A stretch of 26,903 nucleotides of DNA from positions 1 through 26,903 of the IMG/VR virus record IMGVR_UViG_3300046543_000249, one strand, 5' to 3'. This stretch comes from a virus. Made by a program: the position numbers and the translations under genes. Of the stretch, positions 1 to 7,775 are shown piece by piece; positions within the stretch are counted from its first letter, which is position 1; each line of letters starts with the position of its first letter. The notes beneath the pieces were generated by a model that saw nothing but the letters and a program-made list of their open reading frames with translations, made no database searches and was not told the origin of the DNA.

Positions 1-32
1 GTGGCAAGGGTGTAGTTATCGTGGAATTTTGA
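1..32 (+). CDS. C-terminal end of a tail fibre/collar protein (partial)
   Basis: Reading from base 3, the window opens with the codons for GKGVVIVEF followed by TGA at 30-32. A glycine-rich run leading to a hydrophobic VVIVEF end is typical of phage tail-fibre or tail-collar C-termini. The next gene is a fibre-assembly-type protein starting 4 bases later, which fits the P2 H-G order. Only nine residues are visible, so the call rests on the terminal motif and on position. Confidence 0.55.
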   Translation, partial: GKGVVIVEF

Positions 33-35
33 AAA

Positions 36-503
36 ATGACAACATACGCACGCATTCAAAACAACGTCGCTATTGAAGTATTTGTGCCGCACGAAGGCTT
101 CACGCTGCTTAACTGCTTTCATCCTGATGTGGCCGCGATCTTTAATGAAGTGCCGGACAGCGTGACAGTTGGCAGCACTGTCGAAGACGGAGTGTGGACG
201 ATTGCGCCACAGCCGCCTGCGCCGGTTGCACCCGCGCCGGTTCCGCCAAAGATCGGCCCTATCGCCTTCCAGATGCTTTTCACGCCAGCGGAAAGCGTGG
301 CGGCGGACACCCTGAAGGCAGAGGACAAGACGCTGGCGTCATTCTGGAAACTGATTGACGACCCGCGCACGGACGTTGTGGACCTGTCTTTGCAGACGGT
401 GCAAAACGCCATCGAATACACGCTGACGGCCGTCAAGGCGAGCGGGGTAGAAGTGGACGTGCCGACGCGCAAGGCGCAGATTCTTACCGGGGTGGTGCAG
501 TGA
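36..503 (+). CDS. Putative tail fibre assembly/chaperone-type protein
   Basis: A 155-residue protein starting at ATG 36, just after the fibre gene. The N-terminal 50 residues resemble the short beta-type start of fibre-associated phage proteins (MTTYARIQNN, then a 'VxVGSTVEDG' turn). A proline/alanine linker follows (about residues 58-71), then a helical C-terminal domain (about 75-155) of the kind often found in small proteins encoded directly behind fibre genes. Position equals that of P2 G, the fibre-assembly chaperone, but no clear sequence identity to G is visible. A role in fibre folding or attachment is inferred from position. Its stop overlaps the next start. Confidence 0.5.
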   Translation: MTTYARIQNNVAIEVFVPHEGFTLLNCFHPDVAAIFNEVPDSVTVGSTVEDGVWTIAPQPPAPVAPAPVPPKIGPIAFQMLFTPAESVAADTLKAEDKTLASFWKLIDDPRTDVVDLSLQTVQNAIEYTLTAVKASGVEVDVPTRKAQILTGVVQ

Positions 504-793
504 CACGCGCCAGGCTGCTGGGCCTGTGGCTGCTATGCCTGGTTGCCATGCCGTTACTTCTGCTGGTAATGCTTATCGAAGCGCTGGCAGGATCGCAGCG
601 CGCCGAACAGATGGCGCTGGCGCAAGACGAGGAAGGCAACGCGATGTTCGGCGGGCCAGCCACGCAATCAATCAGCACGCGAACCGGCAACGCACTGATA
701 CGGGGCGAACGCTGGGCGCACTTCGTGGCGCCGTGCATTGATTTCATTTTCGGGAAGGGCCATTGCCTGGCGAACGCAACCCTTCCACGCTGA
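500..793 (+). CDS. Small membrane protein of the conserved phage SxR...RW...HC type
   Basis: A 97-residue protein starting at GTG 500, overlapping the previous stop (GTGA). Residues 5-29 form one strongly hydrophobic segment (LLGLWLLCLVAMPLLLLVML), so it should be anchored in the inner membrane. The C-terminal half carries the pattern ISTRTGNA, GERW, DFIFGKGHC. I recall similar SxR...RW...HC patterns in many small phage membrane proteins of unknown function encoded near lysis or tail-fibre genes. No holin or spanin signature is clear (a single TM and no lipobox), so no lysis role is claimed. The 15-bp palindrome and terminator directly follow the stop. Confidence 0.6.
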   Translation: MTRARLLGLWLLCLVAMPLLLLVMLIEALAGSQRAEQMALAQDEEGNAMFGGPATQSISTRTGNALIRGERWAHFVAPCIDFIFGKGHCLANATLPR

Positions 794-805
794 AAGCGAC
801 TTTCA
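791..805. promoter_or_regulatory. 15-bp palindrome TGAAAG-CGA-CTTTCA (family C, copy 1)
   Basis: A perfect 6-bp inverted repeat around CGA that overlaps the stop codon of the membrane-protein gene. The 13-bp core GAAAGCGACTTTC (or its reverse complement) occurs exactly at four places in the window. Function is unknown; an operator or processing site between operon segments is plausible. Confidence 0.5.
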
Positions 806-820
806 CAGCGGCAGCCTTTG

Positions 821-845
821 GCCACCTTCGGGTGGTCTTTTTTTG
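821..845 (+). terminator. Rho-independent terminator ahead of the sheath gene
   Basis: A CCACC-TTCG-GGTGG stem with a stable TTCG tetraloop, flanked by a possible G-U pair and followed by a run of seven T. It separates the fibre/membrane genes from the sheath operon, so the sheath gene probably has its own promoter downstream. The same GGTGG-T6 style recurs in terminators of the 21-25 kb region. Confidence 0.85.
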
Positions 846-915
846 CCCAAAACCCCCACGTGGAACGGGCGGCGACCCGGCGCGATGATTGCGGCAATAT
901 TAAGAGGCCCACTAC

Positions 916-2367
916 ATGAGCACTGACTTTCTGCACGGCTTGGAAGTCCTGGAAATCAACGACGGTTCCCGGACAATCAGCATTGCTTCCAGTTCCGTTA
1001 TCGGCATCATTGGCACCGCGCCGAATGCCGACCCGGCTGCATTCCCGCTGAATACGCCCGTGCTGGTCGCTGGCTCGCGCGTGGATGCGGCGAAACTGGT
1101 CGCGCTTACCACTTCGGTGGATAACGGCACGCTGCCCGATGCAATCGACAGCATTTTCGATCAATCGAAAGCTGTCCTGATCGTTGTTCGTGTTGCGGCC
1201 GACGTGGACGCGGCGGTGCAGCGCGCCAACATCATCGGCGGCACCGACGCGAGCGGAAATTACCTTGGCGTCCAGGCATTCGTGGGCGCCGAACACGTGA
1301 CCGGCTACAAGCCGCGCATTCTGATTGCGCCCGGCTTCACGCACACACGCACGGCCAATGGCGTTTCCACGCTCGCGATTGACGATGCTGGCGCAGGCTA
1401 CACGGACGGCACTTATACGCTGGTCGCATCGGGTGGCGGCGGCGGAACGGGCGCGGTGGCCACGGCCACGGTTTCGGGCGGCAAGGTTACGGCCGTTGCG
1501 CTGTCGAAATACGGTTCCGGCTATACGGCCCTGCCGACGTTCGCACTTCCCGCTGGCGCTGGCGCGGGCACCGAGACCGCGACTTTTACGGCGACAACGG
1601 GCACCGTGGCCAATGCCGTGGTTGCGGAATTTACTGGCATTGCGAATTCGCTGCGCGCGGTGATCATTCCCGACGCGCCCAGCACGACCGACGCGGACGC
1701 CATCGCATACGCGGGCGACTTCGACAGCCGACGCATTTACCTGGTTGAATCCCAGGTGACGAAGACAGACAGCAGCGGCAACAACGTTACAGCATTCACC
1801 AGTGCGCACGCTGCTGGCTTGCTGGCGAAGTCGGACAACGAACGCGGTTTCTGGTGGTCGCCATCGAACCAGGCTATCAACGGCGTTACAGGCACCGCTC
1901 GCGTGATTGATTTCGTGATGGGTGATACCACATGCCGCGCCAATCTGCTGAACGCGAAAAACGTCAACGTGGTGATTCGCCAGAATGGCTTTCGCCTGTG
2001 GGGCAATCGCACGCTGTCGAGCGATCAGAAATGGGCGTTCCTGTGCGTCGTTCGCACGTCGGACATTATCGCGGACAGCCTGATGGCGGCGCACCTGTGG
2101 GCGGTGGACCAGGGTATTACAAAAAACTACGTCAACGACGTGGTGGAAGGCGTGAATTCGTTCCTGCGCCACCTGACGGCTATCGGCGCGATCCTGGGCG
2201 GCACCTGCTGGGCAGACCCGGACCTAAACACGCCGGACCAGATCGCGAAGGGTGATATCGCTTTCGATTTCGATTTCACGCCCGTCTACCCGAGCGAGCG
2301 CGTAACGTTCCGCGAACACCTGGTGAATGACTATATCGCCAGCATCTTTTCTTCGAGCGCGAGCTAA
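916..2367 (+). CDS. FI: Contractile tail sheath protein (P2 FI-like) with inserted beta domain
   Basis: A 483-residue protein starting at ATG 916 with an AAGAGG ribosome site. The N-terminal part (VLEINDGSRTISIASSSVIGIIGTAP) is the classic sheath start. The C-terminal half (about 235-483) contains the typical sheath core, including RRIYLVESQV, the WWSPSNQAINGVTG stretch and a terminal domain ending in VYPSERVTFREHLVNDYI. Sheath subunits assemble around the tube and contract at infection. Residues about 146-230 look like an insertion: a glycine-rich repeat unit with two GxGYT motifs (GAGYTDG and GSGYTAL) between APGFTHT and VANAVVAEF. It lies upstream of the tube gene, as in P2. P2 FI is shorter (near 396 residues), consistent with an extra domain here. 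Confidence 0.95.
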   Translation: MSTDFLHGLEVLEINDGSRTISIASSSVIGIIGTAPNADPAAFPLNTPVLVAGSRVDAAKLVALTTSVDNGTLPDAIDSIFDQSKAVLIVVRVAADVDAAVQRANIIGGTDASGNYLGVQAFVGAEHVTGYKPRILIAPGFTHTRTANGVSTLAIDDAGAGYTDGTYTLVASGGGGGTGAVATATVSGGKVTAVALSKYGSGYTALPTFALPAGAGAGTETATFTATTGTVANAVVAEFTGIANSLRAVIIPDAPSTTDADAIAYAGDFDSRRIYLVESQVTKTDSSGNNVTAFTSAHAAGLLAKSDNERGFWWSPSNQAINGVTGTARVIDFVMGDTTCRANLLNAKNVNVVIRQNGFRLWGNRTLSSDQKWAFLCVVRTSDIIADSLMAAHLWAVDQGITKNYVNDVVEGVNSFLRHLTAIGAILGGTCWADPDLNTPDQIAKGDIAFDFDFTPVYPSERVTFREHLVNDYIASIFSSSAS

Positions 2368-2373
2368 TAGCCC

Positions 2374-2880
2374 ATGCCTATCCAAAACATCCGCAAGTAT
2401 TTCAACGTTTTTTATAACGGGCTTGGCAAGGCTGGCAAGTGCGAAGAATTCAACCCGCCGAAGCTGACCGCCAAGCTGGAAGACTTCCTGGGGGGCGGCA
2501 TGTTCGCGCCCGCCGAAATCACGATGGGCCTGGAAAAGCTGGAAGCCGATTTCACGCTGAAGTCTTACGACAAAGACGTGATTGCGACTTTCGCCGTTAC
2601 GGAAGGGTCCGACATTACCGTGTCGCTGCGCGAAGTTCTGGAAGACGACGACGGCACCGAAACGGGTGTTGTGCATACGATGCGCGGCAAGGTTAAGGAA
2701 ATCGACCAGGGCACTGTGCAGACAGGCACGGCCGCGAAGCTGAAAACATCGCTGACGCTGAAGTATTACAAACTGGAAGTTGGCGGCACCACGGTTATTG
2801 AAGTCGATGTGGTGAACATGGTTTTCGCGAAAAACGGCGTGGACGCGCTGGCCAACGTTCGCAGCCTGCTGGGCATCTAA
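2374..2880 (+). CDS. FII: Major tail tube protein (P2 FII-like)
   Basis: A 168-residue protein, the usual length for P2 FII-type tube proteins (about 170). The start MPIQNIRKYFNVFYNGLGKAG, the EFNPPKLTAKLEDFLGGGM segment and the late TLKYYKLEV strand fit the tube family. Subunits stack as hexameric rings to form the inner channel of the contractile tail. It begins 6 bases after the sheath stop with no strong ribosome site, which suggests translational coupling to the sheath. Confidence 0.95.
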   Translation: MPIQNIRKYFNVFYNGLGKAGKCEEFNPPKLTAKLEDFLGGGMFAPAEITMGLEKLEADFTLKSYDKDVIATFAVTEGSDITVSLREVLEDDDGTETGVVHTMRGKVKEIDQGTVQTGTAAKLKTSLTLKYYKLEVGGTTVIEVDVVNMVFAKNGVDALANVRSLLGI

Positions 2881-2889
2881 AGACGGCGC

Positions 2890-2926
2890 AGGGCTGGTGC
2901 AACGCCAGCCCTGAAAGTCGCTTTCA
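2890..2926. promoter_or_regulatory. Hairpin joined to a TGAAAG-TCG-CTTTCA palindrome (family C, copy 2)
   Basis: Between tube and E genes there is an 8-bp inverted repeat (AGGGCTGG ... CCAGCCCT, 2890-2912). It shares its last T with the perfect palindrome TGAAAGTCGCTTTCA (2912-2926), followed by TAAAAATATAGG. There is no T run of terminator type. It may lower or process the transcript between the abundant tube mRNA and the downstream E/T genes, or bind a regulator. Confidence 0.45.
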
Positions 2927-2946
2927 TAAAAATATAGGAATCAACT

Positions 2947-3261
2947 ATGGCAACCCGCAAAGCAGCAGCAAAAACCGAAGAAAACAAAAGCCCGGAAGAC
3001 TTCGTGGAATACGGCGAAGGTTTCGCGGACATTGAACTGTCGCGCCCCATGGACCTGGCTGGCGTGAAAGTCTCGAAACTTCGCATGCGCGAACCCGTTG
3101 TGCGGGACCAGGTTGTGTATGACAAGCTGAAGGGCAGCGACCTGGAAAAAGAAATCACCATTTTTGCCAATCTGTGCGAAATGGACGAAAAGCAGATTCA
3201 ATCGCTCACCCAGCGCGACTACATTCGTTTGTCGGCGGCCTACGCGGGTTTTCTCGTCTAG
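2947..3261 (+). CDS. E: Tail assembly chaperone, short form (P2 gpE-like)
   Basis: A 104-residue protein starting at ATG 2947 with a TAGGAA ribosome site. The central pattern IELSRPMDLAGVKVSKLRMREP followed by RDQVVYDKL matches the gpE/gp41 tail-chaperone family, which coats the tape measure during tail assembly and is absent from the mature tail. It sits between tube and tape-measure genes, where this family always lies. It ends at TAG 3259-3261, just after a slippery heptamer that allows a longer product. Confidence 0.85.
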   Translation: MATRKAAAKTEENKSPEDFVEYGEGFADIELSRPMDLAGVKVSKLRMREPVVRDQVVYDKLKGSDLEKEITIFANLCEMDEKQIQSLTQRDYIRLSAAYAGFLV

Positions 3262-3401
3262 CGCCTGAATTCATCCGACGCAGCGCGCTTGCCCTGGCCA
3301 GCCACACGGGCTGGGGAGAATCGGAAATCATGGGCATGACCGCATCGCGGTTCGTGTGGTGGATCGACGGATTAAACGAACTGACTGCGGGCAATGGCTA
3401 A
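2947..3401 (+). CDS. E': Tail assembly chaperone, long form made by -1 frameshift (E-E')
   Basis: The zero-frame codons gcG GGT TTT at 3246-3252 form a canonical X XXY YYZ slippery site (GGGTTTT) 6 bases before the E stop. After a -1 slip the ribosome reads TCT CGT CTA GCG and continues open for 49 codons to TAA 3399-3401, giving a product of about 151 residues that ends WWIDGLNELTAGNG. In P2 and many tailed phages the E/E' (or G/GT) pair is made in this way. The E' stop overlaps the tape-measure start at 3394. The extension has no obvious ribosome site of its own. Confidence 0.8.
3246..3252 (+). promoter_or_regulatory. Programmed -1 frameshift slippery sequence
   Basis: The heptamer GGGTTTT lies in the correct phase with the E frame (codons GGT TTT). 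Re-pairing after a -1 slip gives GGG TTT. It sits at the very end of E, as expected for tail-chaperone frameshifts. I did not find an obvious strong downstream stem by eye. Confidence 0.75.
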
Positions 3402-5460
3402 CAAGCGGCTAAATACCACAATCGTAATCGGCGGCACGATTACCGGCGCGCTGAAAGGTGCGCTGGGCGCCGCTGAATCCGGCCTGAAGAAAATTTCTGG
3501 CGAAATGGGGCGCGTGACAAAGCGCCAGGTTTTGCTGGGCAAATCTATCCAGACGTTTTCCCGCATGGGGAAAGACGTTTCGGCATTGCGCAGCGAGTAT
3601 GCAAAGACAGTCGATACTATCGACCGCCTGCGCCGCGCGCAGGAACGGCTAAACCGCGAGCAATCGCGCTACACCAAAGCCAAGGGCGTTGCGGGCAGCA
3701 TGCGCGGCGCGGCCACCACCGTGGGCGCATCCGGCCTAGCAATTGGTGGCGTGCTGGCCACGGGCATTCACGCCGCAGTCAAGCGCGAGAACGAAGTAAA
3801 CATAATCAAGAATTCCGGCCTTTCTGCGGCCGATCAGAAATCGCTGATTTCTGCGGCAGGCGGTTCGCGCCAGTTCGGCGTTTCAGTAACGGATGCTTTC
3901 AAGACCGCGCGAGAATTGCAGGCTTCGCTGGGCAGTGCATCGCATGCTGTGGAAGCACTGCCGACCGCGCTACAAGCGAAATCCGGCCTGCAACTATACA
4001 ACCGCGAACACGCAGGCCACGAAGTCGAAGACGGCGCAATGTATGCGCTCGCAAAGATTGCCGACGAACGGGGGGGCGCATCCAGTGCTGAAGAAATGCG
4101 TAAGCAGATGGATTATGCATTCCGGGGCATCACGGCATCGCAAGGCAAGGTTTCGGCAGAAGACTGGCTGGCGGCGCAGCGCGGCGCGAAGGCGGCAGGT
4201 ATCGGCGCGAGCCATGACGCATTCTTCGGTGATTCTTTCATGGTCCAGGCGCTTGGCGCCCCGCAATACGGCAAAGCAATCAGCACGCTGAATAATGCAT
4301 GGATCGGCGGGCACCAGGACGCGCACAAATTCACGAACATGCTGGCAGACGGGCTGCTGGACCGTCGCAAAGTGAAGCTGAAAAACGGCCTTGTGACGAA
4401 TTACAAGTCCGATGCGCTGGTGGATAACAAGCTGCTGATTGAAGACCAACAGGCCTGGGTGGAAAAACACCTTCTGCCGCTGGCTAAACGTAAAGGCGTC
4501 AACCTGGGAGATTCTGCCGCCGTCCAGAAATTCGTTTCGGATTACACGTCGAACACGAACGCAGGAAACGTGCTATTTCAGCGCATGTTCAATAGAACAG
4601 CGATTGAGCGAGACCGGACGAATTATAAGAGCGCCCACGGCATAGAGGAATCAGACAAGGCCAATCAGCAATCCACAGCGGGCAAGGTAGATAACGCCCG
4701 TGCGCGCCTGGATGATGCCCAGGAACGCGTGGGCCGGGTGCTGATACCCGCGTTCGCCACCGCGATGGAACGCACGGCCGACGTGCTGGAAAAGGTTAAT
4801 CGGTTCGCGGACGAAAATCCGCGCCTGATGAAAGGCATTGTGATGGGGTTGGGCGGGCTGGCCGTTGGGCTGACTGTTGCGGCGCCGTTGCTGGTGACGG
4901 CGGGCGGTGCGCTTCAGCTATTCGCCACGATCCGGCTGGCGCGTTCGGTGGCTTCCCTGCGCGAACTGGAAGGCGCGGCCAATGGCGTAAATGGCGCAGC
5001 GGGCGGCGCAGCGAAAGGAATCCTGGGGTTTATCGGCAAATTGGGCATGGCTGCCACGCTGGCCGAAGTGGCGCTGGGAGTGGCGAAGGCTGCCGGGCTG
5101 CCTGACGTGGACGCAGGGAAGGGCGCGGACGACGTGAAAAACGGCCGCTGGTGGGCCGCATCGGCGCACCTTCCAGCGGGCGACTTCCTGCGGGCGCTTG
5201 CGGCGCGGACAGGCGGCAAATCGAATGCAGAAATTTCCGCTTCGCTTACGGGCGGGCAAAACCCGACCGCGCCGACCGTGCCACCGCTGGCCACGGCGCG
5301 CAGCGCGAGCGCCGCACCTGCGCAGGATAACCGCCAGTATCACGTCGAATTCCACCAGCAGCCGGGCCAGCCCGGTAAGGACGCGGCACGCGAGGTAATG
5401 ACACGCTTGGGGGCGCCAGCTAACAAGCTGGGTTCCGGGCTTTACGACACGGGCTTTTAA
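3394..5460 (+). CDS. T: Tail tape measure protein (P2 T-like)
   Basis: A 688-residue protein, by far the longest in the tail cluster and located just after E/E'. It has a helical N-terminus with a coiled-coil-like stretch (about 50-95, LRSEYAKTVDTIDRLRRAQERL), a hydrophobic segment at about 110-130 (GASGLAIGGVLATGI) and a second at about 482-515 (VMGLGGLAVGLTVAAPLLVTAG), followed by an alanine/glycine-rich tail. Tape measures set tail length and may enter the cell envelope at infection. The C-terminus (about 640-688) contains PAQDNRQYHVEFHQQPGQPG and ends in LYDTGF, typical of P2-type T proteins. Its start overlaps the E' stop by 8 bases. Confidence 0.9.
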   Translation: MANKRLNTTIVIGGTITGALKGALGAAESGLKKISGEMGRVTKRQVLLGKSIQTFSRMGKDVSALRSEYAKTVDTIDRLRRAQERLNREQSRYTKAKGVAGSMRGAATTVGASGLAIGGVLATGIHAAVKRENEVNIIKNSGLSAADQKSLISAAGGSRQFGVSVTDAFKTARELQASLGSASHAVEALPTALQAKSGLQLYNREHAGHEVEDGAMYALAKIADERGGASSAEEMRKQMDYAFRGITASQGKVSAEDWLAAQRGAKAAGIGASHDAFFGDSFMVQALGAPQYGKAISTLNNAWIGGHQDAHKFTNMLADGLLDRRKVKLKNGLVTNYKSDALVDNKLLIEDQQAWVEKHLLPLAKRKGVNLGDSAAVQKFVSDYTSNTNAGNVLFQRMFNRTAIERDRTNYKSAHGIEESDKANQQSTAGKVDNARARLDDAQERVGRVLIPAFATAMERTADVLEKVNRFADENPRLMKGIVMGLGGLAVGLTVAAPLLVTAGGALQLFATIRLARSVASLRELEGAANGVNGAAGGAAKGILGFIGKLGMAATLAEVALGVAKAAGLPDVDAGKGADDVKNGRWWAASAHLPAGDFLRALAARTGGKSNAEISASLTGGQNPTAPTVPPLATARSASAAPAQDNRQYHVEFHQQPGQPGKDAAREVMTRLGAPANKLGSGLYDTGF

Positions 5461-5462
5461 GC

Positions 5463-6410
5463 ATGGCGAGCGATAGCGGAAACATGCCCAGCATGATGGT
5501 GCTGGGCGATTACCAGTTTTCTATCAACACCCTGGTTTTCCAGGAGTGGGCGCGAACGACAGAGTGGAAGTGGCCCGCGCAGGAACGCATGGGCCAGCTT
5601 GCGGCGAAGCAATTCACGGGGCGCGGCGAGGATTCTCTGGAACTGCCCGGCCTGATCTACCCGGATTACAAGGGCGACATTCAAAGCCTGGATGAACTGC
5701 GCGCCATGGCTAACGACGGGCTGCCGTACGACCTGACGGATAGCATGGGCTTCTATCAAGGGCGCTGGGTTATCGAGCGGCTGGACGAGAAGCAAAGCAG
5801 CCACAAGACGGACGGCAGCCCGCGCAAGGTGGAATTCACGTTGCGGCTGTCGATCTATGACGACGGCGAAGCGGCCGACGACGGCGGCAGCATCCTGGGC
5901 AGCGCCAGCAGCGTGGCGGCCGTCGCGACCAGCGCCGCAGGTGGCACCACGGCCGCCGCGCTGTCCGGTTTCGCTGGCATGGTAAAGACGGTACAAAGCA
6001 CGGCCGCCAGCACGCTGGGCAGCCTGAAAAGCGCCGCTGCGCAGGTGCAAATCTCCGTCGCGCCCGTGCTGACGGAAGCGAACAGCGCTATTGGCGCGCT
6101 GAACCGTGGCATGGACGTGGTTAAAGACCTTCGGAACACGGCGCAGGACGTTGCGCAGCAAGTGCAGAGTATTGGCAACATCGGCGGTGCATTGAGCGGC
6201 GCCAAAACGATATTGGACAAAATCGACACGCTGGGCATTCATGCCGCTTCGGCGGGGCGGATTATTGACAATATCAGCACCGTGGCGGGCACGCTGCCCA
6301 CTGCGGCTGCCACGGCACTGGCGACAGCCGGGAAGGCCACCACGTCGGTTTCTACCCTGCTGGCGACGACGCAAAGCGCAACCAATAGCCTGATAAAGAA
6401 ATTCACATGA
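5463..6410 (+). CDS. U: Tail terminator/completion protein (P2 gpU-like) with long C-terminal extension
   Basis: A 315-residue protein. The first 140 residues (MMVLGDYQFSINTLVFQEW, then WKWPAQERMG and GEDSLELPGLIYP, ending near VEFTLRLSIYDD) match the P2 gpU family, which caps the tail tube. P2 gpU is only about 160 residues. Here the second half (about 145-315) is an alanine/serine/threonine-rich helical extension with heptad-like spacing. Such extended U proteins are known in phages of Proteobacteria. It lies between T and X as expected. The extension's role is unknown; it may contact the head-tail joint. Confidence 0.88.
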   Translation: MASDSGNMPSMMVLGDYQFSINTLVFQEWARTTEWKWPAQERMGQLAAKQFTGRGEDSLELPGLIYPDYKGDIQSLDELRAMANDGLPYDLTDSMGFYQGRWVIERLDEKQSSHKTDGSPRKVEFTLRLSIYDDGEAADDGGSILGSASSVAAVATSAAGGTTAAALSGFAGMVKTVQSTAASTLGSLKSAAAQVQISVAPVLTEANSAIGALNRGMDVVKDLRNTAQDVAQQVQSIGNIGGALSGAKTILDKIDTLGIHAASAGRIIDNISTVAGTLPTAAATALATAGKATTSVSTLLATTQSATNSLIKKFT

Positions 6411-6628
6411 CGGCGCAATACATCGCGCGTGCTGGCGACACGCTGGACTTTATCGCCTGGAAACAATACGGCTCTGTCACGCCGTCGATTCTGGCGGCCG
6501 TGCTGGCGGCTAATTACGGCCTGGCTGATATGGGTCCGGTGCTGCCCGTTGGCACGCTGGTGGCGCTGCCCGTGATCGACGTAAAAACGGAAGTGGCGGC
6601 CACGGGCGGGGTTTCGCTATGGACATGA
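6407..6628 (+). CDS. X: Tail protein X (LysM-like baseplate/hub protein)
   Basis: A 73-residue protein (P2 X is 67). It starts ATGA-overlapping with the U stop. The sequence YIARAGDTLDFIAWKQYG and later LPVGTLVALP is the typical P2 gpX/LysM-like fold, a small module of the tail hub. Its end overlaps the start of D by 10 bases, indicating coupled translation of U, X and D. Confidence 0.93.
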   Translation: MTAQYIARAGDTLDFIAWKQYGSVTPSILAAVLAANYGLADMGPVLPVGTLVALPVIDVKTEVAATGGVSLWT

Positions 6629-7677
6629 ATCTGGCGCCCGCGTTTTCCATCAAGGCGAACGATACCGACATAACGGCCGTTATCGTTGACCGGTTCGTGT
6701 CGCTGTCGCTGACAGACGAAACGGGCGACAACTCCGACAAGCTGGAAATTGTGCTGGCCGACCACGTGGACGGGAAGCGCATCAAAAAGCCGCCGACCGG
6801 CGCCGAAATTTCGCTGTCACTGGGATACGACGGCGTAATGACGGAAAAGGGAATTTTTGTCTGCGATGGCGTGAAACGTACAGGCTGGCCGCGCCAGCTT
6901 ACGATCCTGGCGCACGCGGCGCCGTGGGATCAAACGCCAAAAGGGAAAGTCGATTTTCAATCCCACAAATCACGTTCGTGGAAGCTGGGAACGACCATCG
7001 GCGCGATGGTCGCAAAGATGGCGAAAGAACATGGTATGGCCGCGATAGTTTCGCCCGCGCTTTCCAGCGTGGTGCTGCCGCACATCAACCAGTCCGAAGA
7101 ATCGGATATGAACCTGCTGCTACGCATCGCGAAGAAATACGACGCGATTGCAAAGCCAGCGGGCGGCAAGCTGATTTTCACCAAGCGCGGCGACGCAACG
7201 ACGGCAAGCGGCGCGGCGCTGCCCAGGATCGCGGTAAAGGCCGGCAATTGCAGCGCGTTTCATTGGGAAGAATCCACGCGCGAGTCCGCTGGTACTGTGG
7301 TGGCGTACTACCACGCCACGCGAGCCGCGAAGCGCCACGAAGTGACGGCCGGAACGGGCGAGCCGGTGAAGCGCCTAAAGCAGTATTTCGCCACGCCAGC
7401 AATGGCGCTGGCTGCCGCCAAAGCCGAATTGGCGCGGCGGGCGCGGGGCGGCTTTAACTTCGAAGTCAACATACCCGGCGAGCCGAAGCTGACGGCCGAA
7501 TCCATTCTGGACGTGTCGGAGTTTGGCGACGAAGCAGACGGAGAATGGTTAGTGAAACGCGTTCAACACGAAATGAGTAAGGACGCCTATCGCTGCGTGG
7601 TTTCATGCGAGAAGCCCAACAGCGACGCCGACGTGGAAGCCGCGATGAACGGCGCCGAGTCGGACAGCGCCGAATAA
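6619..7677 (+). CDS. D: Baseplate hub protein (P2 late control protein D-like)
   Basis: A 352-residue protein starting MDMNLAPAFSIKANDTDIT. The early segment DRFVSLSLTDETGDNSDKLEI and the GWPRQLTILAHAAPWD and HINQSEESDMNLLLRIAKKYD stretches are typical of gpD (gp27-like hub) proteins. The C-terminus contains the domain pattern WLVKRVQHEMSKDAYRC. The hub joins the tube to the spike. P2 D is about 387 residues. It is the last gene of the rightward tail module; a hairpin follows. Confidence 0.93.
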   Translation: MDMNLAPAFSIKANDTDITAVIVDRFVSLSLTDETGDNSDKLEIVLADHVDGKRIKKPPTGAEISLSLGYDGVMTEKGIFVCDGVKRTGWPRQLTILAHAAPWDQTPKGKVDFQSHKSRSWKLGTTIGAMVAKMAKEHGMAAIVSPALSSVVLPHINQSEESDMNLLLRIAKKYDAIAKPAGGKLIFTKRGDATTASGAALPRIAVKAGNCSAFHWEESTRESAGTVVAYYHATRAAKRHEVTAGTGEPVKRLKQYFATPAMALAAAKAELARRARGGFNFEVNIPGEPKLTAESILDVSEFGDEADGEWLVKRVQHEMSKDAYRCVVSCEKPNSDADVEAAMNGAESDSAE

Positions 7678-7710
7678 TCCAGATGGACGAAACACCGCCA
7701 GCCATGGCCC

Positions 7711-7732
7711 GGCGCATCGCGCAGGATGCGCC
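7711..7732 (+). terminator. Strong hairpin after gpD, possible late-operon terminator
   Basis: A perfect 8-bp inverted repeat GGCGCATC-GCGCAG-GATGCGCC, 34 bases after the D stop. It is followed by GTATTTATCC, not a clean T run, so intrinsic termination may be weak. Position between the converging tail operon and leftward early operon supports a terminator role. Confidence 0.45.
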
Positions 7733-7775
7733 GTATTTATCCAGATAAACGCAGACCGCCCGCCTGCGCTTCGTT

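Noticed and set aside
500-793. Holin or spanin
   Set aside because: Only one membrane segment, no lipobox, no endolysin gene nearby in the window.
484-2172. 562-codon open frame on the minus strand
   Set aside because: It lies opposite the sheath and membrane-protein genes, is full of R/H/A runs typical of antisense frames in GC-rich DNA, crosses a terminator and has no recognisable motif.
5457-6374. 305-codon minus-strand frame opposite gpU
   Set aside because: Arginine-rich antisense shadow of a well supported tail gene.
7683-7748. 21-codon frame after gpD
   Set aside because: No ribosome site, and most of it is the hairpin 7711-7732.
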